This document shows positions 56,615 through 64,000 of a stretch of DNA of 64,000 nt, piece after piece. The position numbers and the translations under genes were made by a program. The notes below the pieces were generated by a model. It was not told the origin of the DNA, did no database searches, and saw only the letters and a program-made list of their open reading frames with translations. The stretch is from an uncultured Nodularia sp. (GTDB lineage Bacteria; Cyanobacteriota; Cyanobacteriia; Cyanobacteriales; Nostocaceae): assembly GCA_903911355.1 (NCBI GenBank), contig CAIWDD010000001.1, positions 62,001 through 126,000 of the forward strand, written 5' to 3'. Within the stretch, counting starts at the first letter, position 1. Each line of letters starts with the position of its first letter.

Positions 56615-58621
56615 TTATTTTTTAACAGTGCGATAAGTTTGATGAGGGTCATTTGGTTTTTCAGGATTGGTATATTCCAGCGATCCCTCATCAATTAAAG
56701 GTTTTAAATGTTTATGTAGCAGGTATTTTCGCTCTCGGTTTAATAAAGAGGCTAATTCATTAGAGGAGTAAGGTTGTATTTTACACAATTCAAGGATGAT
56801 ATGTTTAATTTCCTCCTGCTTCGTGCGACTACCAATCTTCTCTATTTTCTCTTGTAAAGATGTTTTTTGTGTATCAGTGAATAATTCAAGTGTAAGTTGT
56901 TCTGGTGTCAATTGAGTACTGTCTTGATAGGGGGTTGAGGACTGTCTTGATAAGGTTCCGCCCTCTACTGTACTACTGTCTTGATAAGGGGTTAAGGACT
57001 GTCTTGATAAGGTTCTGCCCTCTACTGTACTACTGTCTTGATAAGGGGTTGAGGACTGTCTTGATAAGGTTCTGCCCTCTACTGTACTACTGTCTTGATT
57101 AAAGTTATCTACCTGAGATTGTTCTTTAGGCTGAAACTTAGGGTTAAGGGTATAATAAGTCGCTGAACTTTTTCCATGTGATTGAATTAAACCAATATCC
57201 CTCAATCTTTTTAAGTTTTGACTAGCCTTCAGGGTATCTACACCATTGATTAAACGAGAAACCGCATTATTAATTATTCCTTTTTCTCTCAAGACAACTA
57301 ATATTTTCGCTTCTTCATCAGTCAGATTATGGATTTTGAATTGTGATAACCATTGTAAGGCTTCTGTATCAAAAAGATTATGAGAAAAAAGAGTAAGATT
57401 AAATTTGTCTAAGTTACGATTAGATTCAAAAGATGGTAGGCTCAAGTTAGCTTCTAGCATAGCTTCCAAGATGACTCGAATCCCCGATCCTTTAGTTTCA
57501 GCAAATCCCGTTTCATGAAGCACTGCGGCGATCGCTTCATTACGAATCACAGAACCTGGTTCTCCTAAAGTTTCTCGGTCAAGAGTTTTCAAAGAGTAAC
57601 CAGGATTGCGGATTTCCAAGCGGTTAGAATACTTAATAATCTGGATAGGACTACGTTGGCTATAGTCTCGGTGCATGACAGCATTAACTATTGCTTCTCT
57701 AATAACTTTACGGGGAATGAGAGGAATTTCACTGCGTTGAATACTATCCTCAGCTAGTCCAAATCTTGTGGGTAAGTCATTGAGAACATTTGTTACCAGT
57801 CTAGGAATAGCTAAGAGTAATGGTTCACGGATTTCAAGAGTCTGATATCTATTCTGATAATCAGTAATCCATTCTGTACCTTCAATTAAAATATAATCTA
57901 CACGATGCAGGGGACAATAACGCCTCAGAGCGATCGCATTTCCAAACAAGATTAATCCCGCAATTGTTGGACAGTATTGATTTTGATGTTTAACGATGAC
58001 ATTAAGAGAATAAAGTAAATCTTGATCTAAATAGTTCAATTCAGGAGCATTAGGTTTAATTTTCCCTCGCGCTTGTCTATAAGCGTTAATAGCTTGAGGT
58101 TCTAAATCTTCTAGGGTTGCTTCTAAAATGGGAGTTGTATCGTAGCTAGAAAAACTATTTTCTTGATAAAGACGTTTGATATCTACATCAGTACAACGTT
58201 GGTCTGTGGAAGAAATACGCCTATATGCTCCCTTTGGTAGACCTGTACTCACAATATATACAGGCTTTTCTGTGGGTTGAGCTTCAGGAATATATGCAAT
58301 TAAGACAGTTTTGCCTTCTTTAGTAGCCAAGTGGATTTGGGGACGGATAATAATATTAAATTGTTGGGTGCAGTAGCTGGTTAAATCTCTCTGGATCTTA
58401 TCAGGATCTTCCAATCCTTCGATTTCATACTGATTGCTATCACTATCTTCTGGTGCTTTGACTCCCAAAATCAAATATCCACCTCTTAACCCAGGTTCAT
58501 TAGCAAATGCACTGATTGTAGTTAAGCAACTCTTACCAACTCCTGAGCCTTTTTTTGCTTCGATTTCTACACTTTCATCTTGAGTCGTGAGAAGTTCCCA
58601 GAGTTGATCAAAGGTAAGCAT
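56615..58621 (-). CDS. Schlafen/AlbA_2-type putative ATP-binding transcriptional regulator or effector
   Basis: A 668-residue protein of the COG2865 family. The AlbA_2 (Schlafen-like, divergent AAA_4) domain spans ~12-150 (SVEIEAKKGSG; GGYLILGVK; KGAYRRISSTDQR). A GHKL-like C-terminal ATPase follows (~295-420) with REAIVNAVMHRDY (Glu309, Asn313) and FAETKGSGIRV. Winged-helix segments lie at ~435-500, then a tandem 19-residue repeat (~505-565, QDSSTVEGRTLSRQS), and a second helical/winged-helix segment at the C-terminus. Relatives are regulators and, in several cases, parts of anti-phage systems. It precedes the nuclease-WD40 gene. Confidence 0.8.
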   Translation of the reverse strand: MLTFDQLWELLTTQDESVEIEAKKGSGVGKSCLTTISAFANEPGLRGGYLILGVKAPEDSDSNQYEIEGLEDPDKIQRDLTSYCTQQFNIIIRPQIHLATKEGKTVLIAYIPEAQPTEKPVYIVSTGLPKGAYRRISSTDQRCTDVDIKRLYQENSFSSYDTTPILEATLEDLEPQAINAYRQARGKIKPNAPELNYLDQDLLYSLNVIVKHQNQYCPTIAGLILFGNAIALRRYCPLHRVDYILIEGTEWITDYQNRYQTLEIREPLLLAIPRLVTNVLNDLPTRFGLAEDSIQRSEIPLIPRKVIREAIVNAVMHRDYSQRSPIQIIKYSNRLEIRNPGYSLKTLDRETLGEPGSVIRNEAIAAVLHETGFAETKGSGIRVILEAMLEANLSLPSFESNRNLDKFNLTLFSHNLFDTEALQWLSQFKIHNLTDEEAKILVVLREKGIINNAVSRLINGVDTLKASQNLKRLRDIGLIQSHGKSSATYYTLNPKFQPKEQSQVDNFNQDSSTVEGRTLSRQSSTPYQDSSTVEGRTLSRQSLTPYQDSSTVEGGTLSRQSSTPYQDSTQLTPEQLTLELFTDTQKTSLQEKIEKIGSRTKQEEIKHIILELCKIQPYSSNELASLLNRERKYLLHKHLKPLIDEGSLEYTNPEKPNDPHQTYRTVKK
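56926..57108. repeat. Tandem 57-bp repeat inside the AlbA_2 gene
   Basis: Three near-identical 57-bp units encode QDSSTVEGRTLSRQS(S/L)TPY three times, with a partial fourth. Each unit itself holds two copies of ACTGTCTTGATAAGG. It is in frame and probably gives a flexible linker; it is not a CRISPR, as there are no unique spacers. Confidence 0.9.
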
Positions 58622-58995
58622 TTTTATTTATCTCCTCCCTGGGGTTTGAGATTAAGGGGACAAACATCAGGGTCATTAACTCTGATTTAGGCATGATTTG
58701 GTGAAGCAGGGTATGGAATGACTTTTGTAATTGTTCATAAATCACCACAAGGGAATCAGCGCTCTACCTGGTTTTAGAAACGCTGAAGCTTTTTACCTAT
58801 GAAATTATACCAAAAAAAGCCAATTATCTTGTGCTGATGACAATAGTATCATTTACTACCACAGGTAAATAATTGGGGAATGGGGAACGGGTAATATAAA
58901 GAAAGCAAGTTAGACCAATGTTTCTAACTACTGCGTACAGTGGTTTATCAAGGAAATTAAGTTAACCCAGTCAAATTATTTGGGAATTAACACAA
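58622..58995. other. Intergenic region between the cassette and tRNA-Arg
   Basis: No gene. Promoter of the ATPase gene is expected here. It is AT-rich with no clear direct repeat of the tRNA 3' end. Confidence 0.4.
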
Positions 58996-59068
58996 CGAGC
59001 GCGGAGGGATTTGAACCCCCGACCCACAGAACCGGAATCTGTTGCTCTATCCACTGAGCCACGCGCCC
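58996..59068 (-). tRNA. tRNA-Arg (CCG)
   Basis: Read on the minus strand: the acceptor GGGCGCG pairs with CGCGCTC (one G-T), the anticodon stem is ACAGA/TCTGT with loop TTCCGGT (anticodon CCG), and the T-arm contains GGTTCAAATCC. The discriminator base is G; CCA is not encoded. Confidence 0.95.
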
Positions 59069-59196
59069 TAACTTTACCCTATTGTAGCACAGGTTAAAAA
59101 ATAATTGGTAGGGTGCTGAACAGAATTAAAGAACACCCGGTAATCTACCCATGTACTGAAAAAACCAGGAACCCTCCCTTAGTGAGGGAGAAAAAT

Positions 59197-60510
59197 TTAA
59201 AACTGATTTTTCCAGCTGGCTAAATCAGCCAAAGAGCGATCGCGATAACGCCCATAACGCTCCGGCTTACTTTTAATTTTGACACCCAAATCCGGCAAAA
59301 TCCCAAAATTAGGTGGTATTGGTTGAAAGTGCTTCGGTGATGCTGAACTAATAAATTCTAATAACGCCCCCATCATAGTAGTAGTTGGTGCTGTTAAGAG
59401 TTCCTGACCCAAAGCCAACCGCGCCGCATTAGTTCCCGCTAACCAACCATCAGCAGCAGCTGCGGTATAACCTTCAGTACCAATCAACTGCCCTGCTGCG
59501 AATAAAGTAGGACGGTGCTTAAATTGTAAGGTGGAGTGGATTAACTGGGGGGCATTAATAAAAGTATTCCGGTGCATGACTCCCAACCGTACAAATTCGG
59601 CATTTTCTAACCCAGGAATCAAGCGGAAAACTCGTTTTTGTTCACCCCAGCGCAGGTTAGTTTGAAAGCCTACCATGTTCCACAGTTGACCGGCCTTATC
59701 TTCCTGGCGTAGCTGTACCACGGCGTAGGGACGTTCCCCTGTGCGACTATCCGAGAGTCCCACGGGTTTGAGTGGACCATAGCGCATGGTGTCTTCTCCC
59801 CGGAGGGCTTGTTCTTCAATGGGTAAACAAGCTTCAAAAAACTTGGCTGTTTCCCGTTCAAAGTCTTTTAATTCGGTTTGTTCTGCTTGGCGCAGTTCTG
59901 ACCAAAAGTGCAGATACTGCTGTTTATTCATGGGACAGTTGAGGTAAGCTGCTTCCCCTTTGTCATAGCGGGATGCCATAAAAGCGATATCATGATTTAT
60001 GGACTCTCCCACAATAATGGGGCTAGCAGCATCGAAAAAGCTGAGGTATTCCATCCCCGTGAACCGGTGTAAATCGGCGGCTAAGTCGGGACTGGTTAAG
60101 GGGCCTGTGGCTAAAACTACGATTCCTTCGGGAATGGCTGTTACCTCACCCCGGCGAAATTCAATTAAGGGATGCTGACATAGGGTGGCGGTTAGGTCTT
60201 GGCTAAATTTCCCCCTATCTACCGCTAGGGCTCCCCCAGCAGGGACGGCGTGTTCATCGGCTTTGGAGATGACTATAGAATTGAGTTGACGTAGTTCGGC
60301 GTGTAAGAGTCCTGTGGCGCGATCGCTCGCCATAGCCCCAAAGGAATTACTACATACTAACTCTGCCACATCTTCGCTATGATGGGCTGGACTAAAGCGT
60401 TTTGGGCGCATTTCATGGAGTATTACCGGTACGCCAGCTTGGGCTATTTGCCAAGCTGCTTCTGTCCCAGCTAGTCCGCCTCCAATTACTTGTATTGATT
60501 GTTTATCCAT
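59197..60510 (-). CDS. trmFO: Folate- and FAD-dependent tRNA(U54) methyltransferase TrmFO
   Basis: Makes ribothymidine (m5U54) in tRNA using methylene-tetrahydrofolate and FADH2. The 437-residue protein starts with the FAD-binding [11 protein letters not shown] (~9-19) and has [11 protein letters not shown] (~33-43), CSNSFGAM (53-60) and the C-terminal [21 protein letters not shown] (split) typical of the family. It lies next to a tRNA gene, divergent from the small gene at 60639. Confidence 0.96.
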   Translation of the reverse strand: MDKQSIQVIGGGLAGTEAAWQIAQAGVPVILHEMRPKRFSPAHHSEDVAELVCSNSFGAMASDRATGLLHAELRQLNSIVISKADEHAVPAGGALAVDRGKFSQDLTATLCQHPLIEFRRGEVTAIPEGIVVLATGPLTSPDLAADLHRFTGMEYLSFFDAASPIIVGESINHDIAFMASRYDKGEAAYLNCPMNKQQYLHFWSELRQAEQTELKDFERETAKFFEACLPIEEQALRGEDTMRYGPLKPVGLSDSRTGERPYAVVQLRQEDKAGQLWNMVGFQTNLRWGEQKRVFRLIPGLENAEFVRLGVMHRNTFINAPQLIHSTLQFKHRPTLFAAGQLIGTEGYTAAAADGWLAGTNAARLALGQELLTAPTTTMMGALLEFISSASPKHFQPIPPNFGILPDLGVKIKSKPERYGRYRDRSLADLASWKNQF

Positions 60511-60638
60511 ATTTATAGGTTAAGGTTAGCCAATTTCCAATTGGTGGTGTATATCAATTTTGAGATATTTGGTGTCATACTAATTTTCTATACTAAAACT
60601 AAAGTCTGAGCATAAGAAAAATTTTGGAGTGAATACTT

Positions 60639-60821
60639 ATGGAATGGTCGAAACTAGTTGCAGTTATTACAGGTGCTATTTCTGTGATTTTAGCGATCGC
60701 CTACCTTGTTTTAGTGCAATTGCTAGACTACCGGGATATGAAACCAGCCCCGGTAAGTGAATTAACTCCACAGCAAGTTATAGTAGCATTAGCTTCTAAT
60801 GATGCAGAAAACCTCTGGTAG
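60639..60821 (+). CDS. Small single-span membrane protein, unknown function
   Basis: A 60-residue protein whose first half is a membrane helix (about residues 7-28) and whose second half is polar. GGAG lies 11 nt before the ATG. It looks like a conserved cyanobacterial small protein; no function is recognised. Divergent from trmFO. Confidence 0.65.
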   Translation: MEWSKLVAVITGAISVILAIAYLVLVQLLDYRDMKPAPVSELTPQQVIVALASNDAENLW

Positions 60822-60988
60822 AAATATTACCCTCCTTGGCTGTAAGAGATATGAGTATTCTTGTCTCTACTCCTTTTCAGTTCATCGATGCACAATAGGG
60901 ATAGATTTTTGACAAAGTGGCAGAAAATTCATCATGCCAGTTGTTAGATTAGTTAATTATTCATCTTTAATTTATAGGGGGTCAAGTG

Positions 60989-61255
60989 ATGGCAGAGCCT
61001 GATCAGGACGATAAAAAGAATTTTATTTACCCTCGTAGCCGATACTATGGTCAATTTGAGCCAAAAAACTTAATATTTAACGCCAATCTTCAAGAATTTG
61101 CTCAAAAAGTCGGCTATATCTCCAATTTAGAGACATCAGGGAAACTTACACCCCAACAAGCTTATAAACAAATTAAAACTCTTTGGAAACAGTTGAAACG
61201 CAGCAAAAAAGAACTAAGCATTGGTAACAAGGTGGAACCCCCAAGCATACCTTAA
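60989..61255 (+). CDS. Conserved small cyanobacterial protein (88 aa), unknown function
   Basis: A soluble 88-residue protein: MAEPDQDDKKNFIYPRSRYY then a FNANLQEFAQKVGYI helix and a basic C-terminal helix (TLWKQLKRSKKEL). The start is ATG 60989, with GGGGG about 10 nt upstream. It matches, from memory, a widespread cyanobacterial family of unknown function. Convergent with the next gene, stop codons 1 bp apart. Confidence 0.75.
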   Translation: MAEPDQDDKKNFIYPRSRYYGQFEPKNLIFNANLQEFAQKVGYISNLETSGKLTPQQAYKQIKTLWKQLKRSKKELSIGNKVEPPSIP

Positions 61256-61256
61256 A

Positions 61257-61466
61257 TTATTTAAAACCCGGGCTAAGTGTCTCAAACTCATCCCGGGTGA
61301 GTGACACCACCATATTTTCTGATGGGATTTGGATAATCCAACGGGTGTTCGACTGACTGTCATAACTTGACTCCATTCCACAAACCACGCCTACTTTGCC
61401 CATTACGTAAGCTGGAAGTAGTATTAAAACCTGATCCCCGACTTGAACACTGTGTGAGGTATACAA
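61257..61466 (-). CDS. Conserved small beta-rich protein (69 aa), unknown function
   Basis: A 69-residue protein with alternating hydrophobics typical of a small SH3-like barrel (VQVGDQVLILLPAYVMGKVG; RWIIQIPSENMVVSLTRDEF). AGGGGGA precedes the ATG by about 8 nt. No function recognised. Convergent with the 60989 gene. Confidence 0.7.
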   Translation of the reverse strand: MYTSHSVQVGDQVLILLPAYVMGKVGVVCGMESSYDSQSNTRWIIQIPSENMVVSLTRDEFETLSPGFK

Positions 61467-61588
61467 GATTCCCCCTAGAAACTCTACACTTCAGGATGAA
61501 ATTATATAAGTAAAACCCGACAAATATTTAACTTTAACTAAAACTTGCATATTTCATAACCTTATCTTAATCAAAATGGAGGGAAATA

Positions 61589-61726
61589 ATGCATTATCTC
61601 TTGCCAGCACCCCGAAAAAACCGCCATCAACTAGTCACAGTCGGTTTTTTAACTGCTGGGTTGCCATTTTTCGGTAGGATAGCTCCCATATCCTCAACTA
61701 GTGAGGGACACATCACAACAAAGTAA
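61589..61726 (+). CDS. Small ORF (45 aa) with strong SD just upstream of trpD
   Basis: ATG 61589 follows GGAGGGAAATA, one of the best ribosome-binding sites in this part. It runs 45 codons to TAA at 61724, ending 5 bp before the trpD ATG. The product [20 protein letters not shown] then LTAGLPFFG looks like a short leader with a hydrophobic middle. It has no Trp codon, so it is not a classical trp leader peptide. Inside it lies a hairpin (61614-61650). It may be a leader ORF or a remnant. Confidence 0.4.
   Translation: MHYLLPAPRKNRHQLVTVGFLTAGLPFFGRIAPISSTSEGHITTK
61614..61650 (+). terminator. Terminator- or attenuator-like hairpin upstream of trpD
   Basis: AAAAAACCG (61615-61623) pairs with CGGTTTTTT (61642-61650), a 9-bp stem with an 18-nt loop; the 3' strand is itself a T-run. 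The loop is long, so the strength is uncertain. Confidence 0.45.
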
Positions 61727-61730
61727 TCCT

Positions 61731-62804
61731 ATGGCAACTTCCCCAATCCCGACTCAAGAATCTTCTGCTAACTGGCATCTCCTGCTACAACAATTAATGG
61801 ACAGTGAATCATTGACCCGCATTCAAGCTGCTGAGTTGATGCAAGGGTGGTTAACTGAAACTGTCCCGCCAGAATTATCAGGGGCAATTTTAACAGCGCT
61901 GAACTTTAAAGGCATTTCCGCCGAAGAGTTGACGGGGATGGCTCAAGTGTTACAGTCTCAATCAAAACAGGGTACTAACCGAGAATCCACCCAATCCATA
62001 ATGAACCTCATAGATACCTGTGGTACTGGGGGCGACGGGTCATCAACCTTTAACATTTCTACAGCAGTGGCTTTTGTAGCTGCTGCCTATGGTGTACCTG
62101 TTGCTAAACATGGCAATCGCTCCGCCTCCAGTCTGACTGGTAGTGCGGATGTGTTGGAAGCATTGGGGGTAAATCTCAAAGCTGCTAGTGAAAAGGTGCA
62201 GGGGGCAGTAAAAGAGGTGGGGATCACTTTCTTGTTTGCCCCTGGGTGGCATCCGGCACTCAAAGCCGTTGCTGGTTTACGACGGACTCTCAAAGTCAGA
62301 ACCGTATTTAATTTACTAGGTCCCTTAGTCAATCCCTTATATCCCACGGGTCAAGTAGTGGGGCTATTTACTCCCAAGCTTTTAACAACTGTTGCCCAAG
62401 CATTGCATAACTTAGGTAAGCAGAAAGCAATTGTCCTACATGGAAGAGAAAGACTTGATGAGGCTGGCTTAGGAGATATAACCGACTTGGCAGTTTTATC
62501 AGAAGGTCAGGTTGAATTAAGTACTGTAAATCCCCTAGAAGTAGGTGTAACTCCGGCTGCCATTAGTGCGCTGCGGGGTGGGGATGTCCAAGAAAATGCA
62601 GTGATTCTCAAAGCAGTATTACAAGGTAAGGGAACTCAGGCACAACAGGACGCTGTGGCCTTAAATGCTTCCCTAGCCCTGCAAGTGGCGGGTGTAATTC
62701 CTTTATTAGACCATGCCCAAGGGGTGAATGTGTCTAGGGCAATTCTTGAGAGTGGTGCTGCTTGGCAAAAATTAGAACAGCTAGTTGAGTTTCTGCAGGA
62801 TTAA
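61731..62804 (+). CDS. trpD: Anthranilate phosphoribosyltransferase
   Basis: Joins anthranilate and PRPP in tryptophan synthesis. From ATG 61731 the protein is 357 aa; a GTG ten codons upstream (61701) is possible. [15 protein letters not shown] (~96-110, PRPP loop), [21 protein letters not shown] and GRERLDE (~235, metal/Asp-Glu) are intact. It lies upstream of carA, an arrangement I recall from other cyanobacteria. Confidence 0.95.
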   Translation: MATSPIPTQESSANWHLLLQQLMDSESLTRIQAAELMQGWLTETVPPELSGAILTALNFKGISAEELTGMAQVLQSQSKQGTNRESTQSIMNLIDTCGTGGDGSSTFNISTAVAFVAAAYGVPVAKHGNRSASSLTGSADVLEALGVNLKAASEKVQGAVKEVGITFLFAPGWHPALKAVAGLRRTLKVRTVFNLLGPLVNPLYPTGQVVGLFTPKLLTTVAQALHNLGKQKAIVLHGRERLDEAGLGDITDLAVLSEGQVELSTVNPLEVGVTPAAISALRGGDVQENAVILKAVLQGKGTQAQQDAVALNASLALQVAGVIPLLDHAQGVNVSRAILESGAAWQKLEQLVEFLQD

Positions 62805-63049
62805 CTTTTGAGCCTGATTAGTGACTGAAATAATCGGTTCGGACATGAGATAATTAATATTTGCAGTAATAGCTGAACTAGGGACAAAATACTGCTTACC
62901 ATTAACAAATGCCCACATAGGATCACTGTTCCACTATCCCCAAAGCCAAGCTTTGACGGCGTGGCGGTGGATCAAAGAATTACCAGGTGAGAAACCTGGG
63001 TTATGCCTTAATGGCGTGAAAGTTACATTATTTTTTGTCTTAATCACCT

Positions 63050-64000
63050 ATGCCCCTGTCTGACACAATACCTGCTCTACTTGTCTTAGCCGATGGAACT
63101 ACTTATCGCGGTTGGTCTTTTGGTGCAACGGGAACCAAAATCGGGGAAGTGGTATTTAACACCGGTATGACTGGATATCAAGAAGTCCTGACTGACCCCA
63201 GTTACTGCGGTCAAATCGTCATTTTTACCTATCCTGAATTAGGGAATACTGGTATCAATATTGAAGACGAGGAATCGAACCGGCCTCTGTGTGCTGGGGC
63301 GATCGCCCGCAATATTTGTCATCGCCCCAGCAACTGGCGGTCAACCCAATCCTTGCCTAATTACCTCAATCACCATCAAATACCCGGCATCTACGGCATT
63401 GATACTCGTGCCCTCACGCGCAAAATTCGCACAGTAGGAGCTATGAATGGTGGTATTTCTACATCTCTCGATGAAGTGGAATTGTTAGAGCAGGTACTAG
63501 CAGCACCCAGCATGGCTGGTTTAAATTTGGCGCGTCAAGTTAGCACACCCAAGGTATATGAATGGACTGAGAAGACAATTCCCGCTTGGGAGTTCAATTC
63601 AGAATTTGTAGTTAATAACACAGAAACTTTGACTGTTGTTGCCCTAGACTTTGGTATAAAACGTAATATTTTGCGTCGTCTAGCCAGTTACGGTTGCCGA
63701 GTGATAGTTGTTCCTTTAGATACACCTGTAGAAGAAATCCTTAAATATAACCCAGATGGGATATTTCTTTCCAATGGTCCGGGTGATCCAGCGGCGGTGA
63801 CAGAAGGGATTACAACCGCTAAGGCATTGCTGGAAAGTCAAAAACCCATATTCGGCATTTGTATGGGACACCAGATTATAGGTCATGCCCTGGGGGCAGA
63901 AACTTATAAACTTAAGTTTGGTCATCGGGGTTTAAATCAGCCAGCCGGACTACAGCAGAAGGTAGAAATTACCAGCCAAAACCACAGTTTTGCCATTAAC
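63050..64000 (+). CDS. carA: Carbamoyl-phosphate synthase small subunit (3' end outside window)
   Basis: The glutaminase subunit that gives ammonia to CarB for arginine and pyrimidine synthesis. The frame from ATG 63050 ([20 protein letters not shown]) is open to the window edge: 317 codons of ~380. The N-terminal domain has [20 protein letters not shown] (~30-50) and [15 protein letters not shown]. The class-I glutaminase part shows SNGPGDP and the nucleophile in GICMGHQI (Cys ~275). The final His-Glu pair lies beyond the edge. Confidence 0.95.
   Translation, partial: MPLSDTIPALLVLADGTTYRGWSFGATGTKIGEVVFNTGMTGYQEVLTDPSYCGQIVIFTYPELGNTGINIEDEESNRPLCAGAIARNICHRPSNWRSTQSLPNYLNHHQIPGIYGIDTRALTRKIRTVGAMNGGISTSLDEVELLEQVLAAPSMAGLNLARQVSTPKVYEWTEKTIPAWEFNSEFVVNNTETLTVVALDFGIKRNILRRLASYGCRVIVVPLDTPVEEILKYNPDGIFLSNGPGDPAAVTEGITTAKALLESQKPIFGICMGHQIIGHALGAETYKLKFGHRGLNQPAGLQQKVEITSQNHSFAIN

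Noticed and set aside
56905-57108. CRISPR-like direct repeats or a plus-strand gene
   Set aside because: The repeats have no unique spacers, are multiples of three, and are explained by a repeated linker in the minus-strand AlbA_2 protein; the plus-strand frame is only its shadow.

Overview
The window is chromosomal DNA from a filamentous, heterocyst-forming cyanobacterium (order Nostocales). Pointers are photosystem I genes (psaF, psaJ, psaL), a complete beta-carboxysome locus, the specialised NDH-1 genes for CO2 uptake (ndhF3-ndhD3-cupA), the heterocyst genes hetZ-patU plus a second HetZ-family gene, a Tic22-like protein, frequent HIP1 octamers (GCGATCGC), and heptanucleotide tandem repeats typical of Nostocales. 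The species cannot be named from the sequence alone. From memory, the gene order over about 2-35 kb follows that of Anabaena/Nostoc PCC 7120 between mreD-mreC-mreB/ssb and secD/pdhB.

Layout. 1-1.2 kb: 3' end of a large gene, probably a SNF2/RapA-type helicase (possibly DpdE-like). 1.7-6.8 kb: a small conserved gene, ribD, a transposase relic, the cell-shape operon mreB-mreC-mreD, and divergent ssb. 6.9-12.9 kb: a SIMPL-domain protein, an EVE protein, a wrecked cation/proton antiporter, the AMIN-amidase amiC and murI. 14-18 kb: solanesyl diphosphate synthase, a conserved unknown, hetZ and patU. 18.6-24.8 kb: rnc, remA-gmk, psaF-psaJ-psaL, tsaD and a hydrolase. 25-31 kb: two related GNAT acetyltransferases, tRNA-Pro(TGG), and the tightly packed tic22-prmC-tsaC-histidine kinase run. 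31-35 kb: secD-secF and pdhB.

35-49 kb is an inorganic-carbon supercluster. ndhF3-ndhD3-cupA reads leftward and ccmK2-ccmK1-ccmL-ccmM-ccmN-ccmO reads rightward from a shared 655-bp divergent region. These are followed by a LysR regulator of the CmpR/RbcR type, a small coiled-coil gene that may encode a McdB-like carboxysome-positioning factor, a hydrolase, and the extra shell genes ccmK3-ccmK4. CO2 taken up by the CupA complex becomes bicarbonate, which the carboxysome then uses. CcmM keeps the residues of an active gamma-carbonic anhydrase and carries an internal Shine-Dalgarno/GTG start for the short Rubisco-linking form.

49-54.5 kb: a HetZ-related gene, an M61 peptidase and an MltA-like secreted protein. 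54.7-58.6 kb: an accessory two-gene cassette, a PD-(D/E)XK nuclease-like domain fused to seven WD40 blades, downstream of a Schlafen/AlbA-type ATPase. It lies next to tRNA-Arg(CCG) and is the best candidate in the window for an undescribed (defence-like) system. 59-64 kb: trmFO, three small conserved genes, a small SD-equipped ORF, trpD, and carA, which runs off the right edge.

The intergenic regions hold many small dispersed repeats, IS200/IS605- and ISAs1-type relics and strong hairpins. No CRISPR array or rRNA gene was seen.
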